Below are positions 5,812 through 6,203 of a stretch of DNA of 6,203 nucleotides, piece by piece; position 1 is the stretch's first letter; the number at the start of each line of letters is the position of its first letter. The stretch covers positions 1 to 6,203 of the forward strand of contig JASLGC010000090.1 of assembly GCA_030150335.1 (NCBI GenBank). Direction: 5' to 3'. The notes below the pieces were generated by a model that searched no databases, had not been told where the DNA came from, and was given only the letters and a program-made list of their open reading frames with translations. Origin of the DNA: Flavobacterium sp. Lineage in GTDB: Bacteria > Bacteroidota > Bacteroidia > Flavobacteriales > Flavobacteriaceae. A program made the translations under genes and the position numbers.

Positions 5812-6203
5812 ATGAAAATAGAACAGATTTATACAGGTTGCATTGCTCATGCAGCATACTATGTTGAAAGTAATGGTGAAGCGGCAATTTTTGATCCTTT
5901 GAGAGATGTACAACCTTATATCGATAGAGCAAATAAAGATAATGCAAAGATAAAGTACGTATTTGAAACACACTTTCACGCAGATTTCGTAAGTGGGCAT
6001 TTAGATTTAGTTGACAAAACAGGAGCAAAAGTTGTTTTTGGACCTACAGCTCAACCAAGTTATTCTGCTATTATAGCAGAGGACAATCAAATATTCACTT
6101 TAGGAAATATTCAAATCCAAGTTTTGCATACTCCTGGGCATACGATGGAAAGTTCTACTTTTCTAATCATTGACGAAGAAGGAAAGAAACATGCAATTAT
6201 TAC
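5812..6203 (+). CDS. MBL-fold metallohydrolase, persulfide dioxygenase (ETHE1/CstB)-like, 3' end outside window
   Basis: The reading frame runs from the ATG at 5812 off the end of the window, giving 130 codons plus 2 bases. The N-terminus MKIEQIYTGC is followed by the metal-binding motif THFHADFVSGH (53-63: H54, H56, D58) and LHTPGHTMES (105-114, with H110 as the next expected metal ligand). The combination HxHADFVSGH is what I associate with persulfide dioxygenase-type MBL proteins, including those that carry C-terminal rhodanese domains such as CstB. These use a single iron to oxidise glutathione or other persulfides to sulfite. Whether rhodanese domains follow cannot be seen here. A plain glyoxalase II-type hydrolase is less likely because the residue after the metal-binding Asp is Phe instead of His. 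There is no signal peptide, so it should be cytoplasmic. Confidence 0.88.
   Translation, partial: MKIEQIYTGCIAHAAYYVESNGEAAIFDPLRDVQPYIDRANKDNAKIKYVFETHFHADFVSGHLDLVDKTGAKVVFGPTAQPSYSAIIAEDNQIFTLGNIQIQVLHTPGHTMESSTFLIIDEEGKKHAII

Noticed and set aside
5788..6028. Two overlapping minus-strand open frames of 70-72 codons opposite the MBL-fold gene
   Set aside because: They lie opposite a clearly conserved coding sequence with intact metal-binding motifs, and their translations look like shadow sequence rich in Cys, Ile and Leu with no recognisable domain.
1..6203. Search by eye for a defence, mobile or otherwise novel multi-gene system
   Set aside because: All complete genes are recognisable housekeeping or common regulatory families. 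I saw no transposase, integrase, toxin-antitoxin pair, direct-repeat array or clear change in composition.

Overview
The window is AT-rich chromosomal DNA, and every gene I can support lies on the + strand. It most likely comes from the Bacteroidetes, in or near the Flavobacteriaceae (a Flavobacterium- or Myroides-like organism). The protein sequences look flavobacterial. Start codons follow A/T-rich leaders without clear Shine-Dalgarno sequences. Two intergenic regions carry the TAnnTTTG promoter -7 box typical of this phylum. This placement is from recognition, not from a search.

Layout. Positions 1-801 hold the 3' part of an acidic, coiled-coil-like protein of unknown function with a compact C-terminal domain. 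It is followed after 2 bases by rsmI (16S rRNA ribose methyltransferase), and a strong terminator at 1503-1549 closes this unit. A second unit follows: a YhfA-type OsmC protein (1578-2000) and, 3 bases later, recJ (2004-3707). Then come 67 bases without a terminator and asd (aspartate-semialdehyde dehydrogenase, 3775-4764), which ends in a second hairpin terminator. A monocistronic NarL/LuxR-type response regulator (4967-5626) has its own candidate promoter and terminator. The window ends inside an MBL-fold hydrolase of the persulfide dioxygenase type (5812-6203), which is preceded by an 11-bp perfect inverted repeat.

How the genes fit together. Most are housekeeping: rRNA modification, single-strand DNA exonuclease for repair and recombination, and the branch enzyme to lysine/diaminopimelate, threonine and methionine. 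The OsmC protein and the persulfide dioxygenase-like enzyme both belong to families that act on reactive thiol, peroxide or sulfur species, but they sit in separate transcription units and I see no evidence that they act together.

No intergenic gap exceeds 300 bases. The largest are 4765-4966 and 5627-5811, and both are taken up by a terminator plus candidate promoter elements. I see no tRNA, rRNA, mobile element, CRISPR array or recognisable defence system. I do not think the window contains a new multi-gene system. The points most worth a second look are the unknown first protein and the inverted repeat before the last gene.
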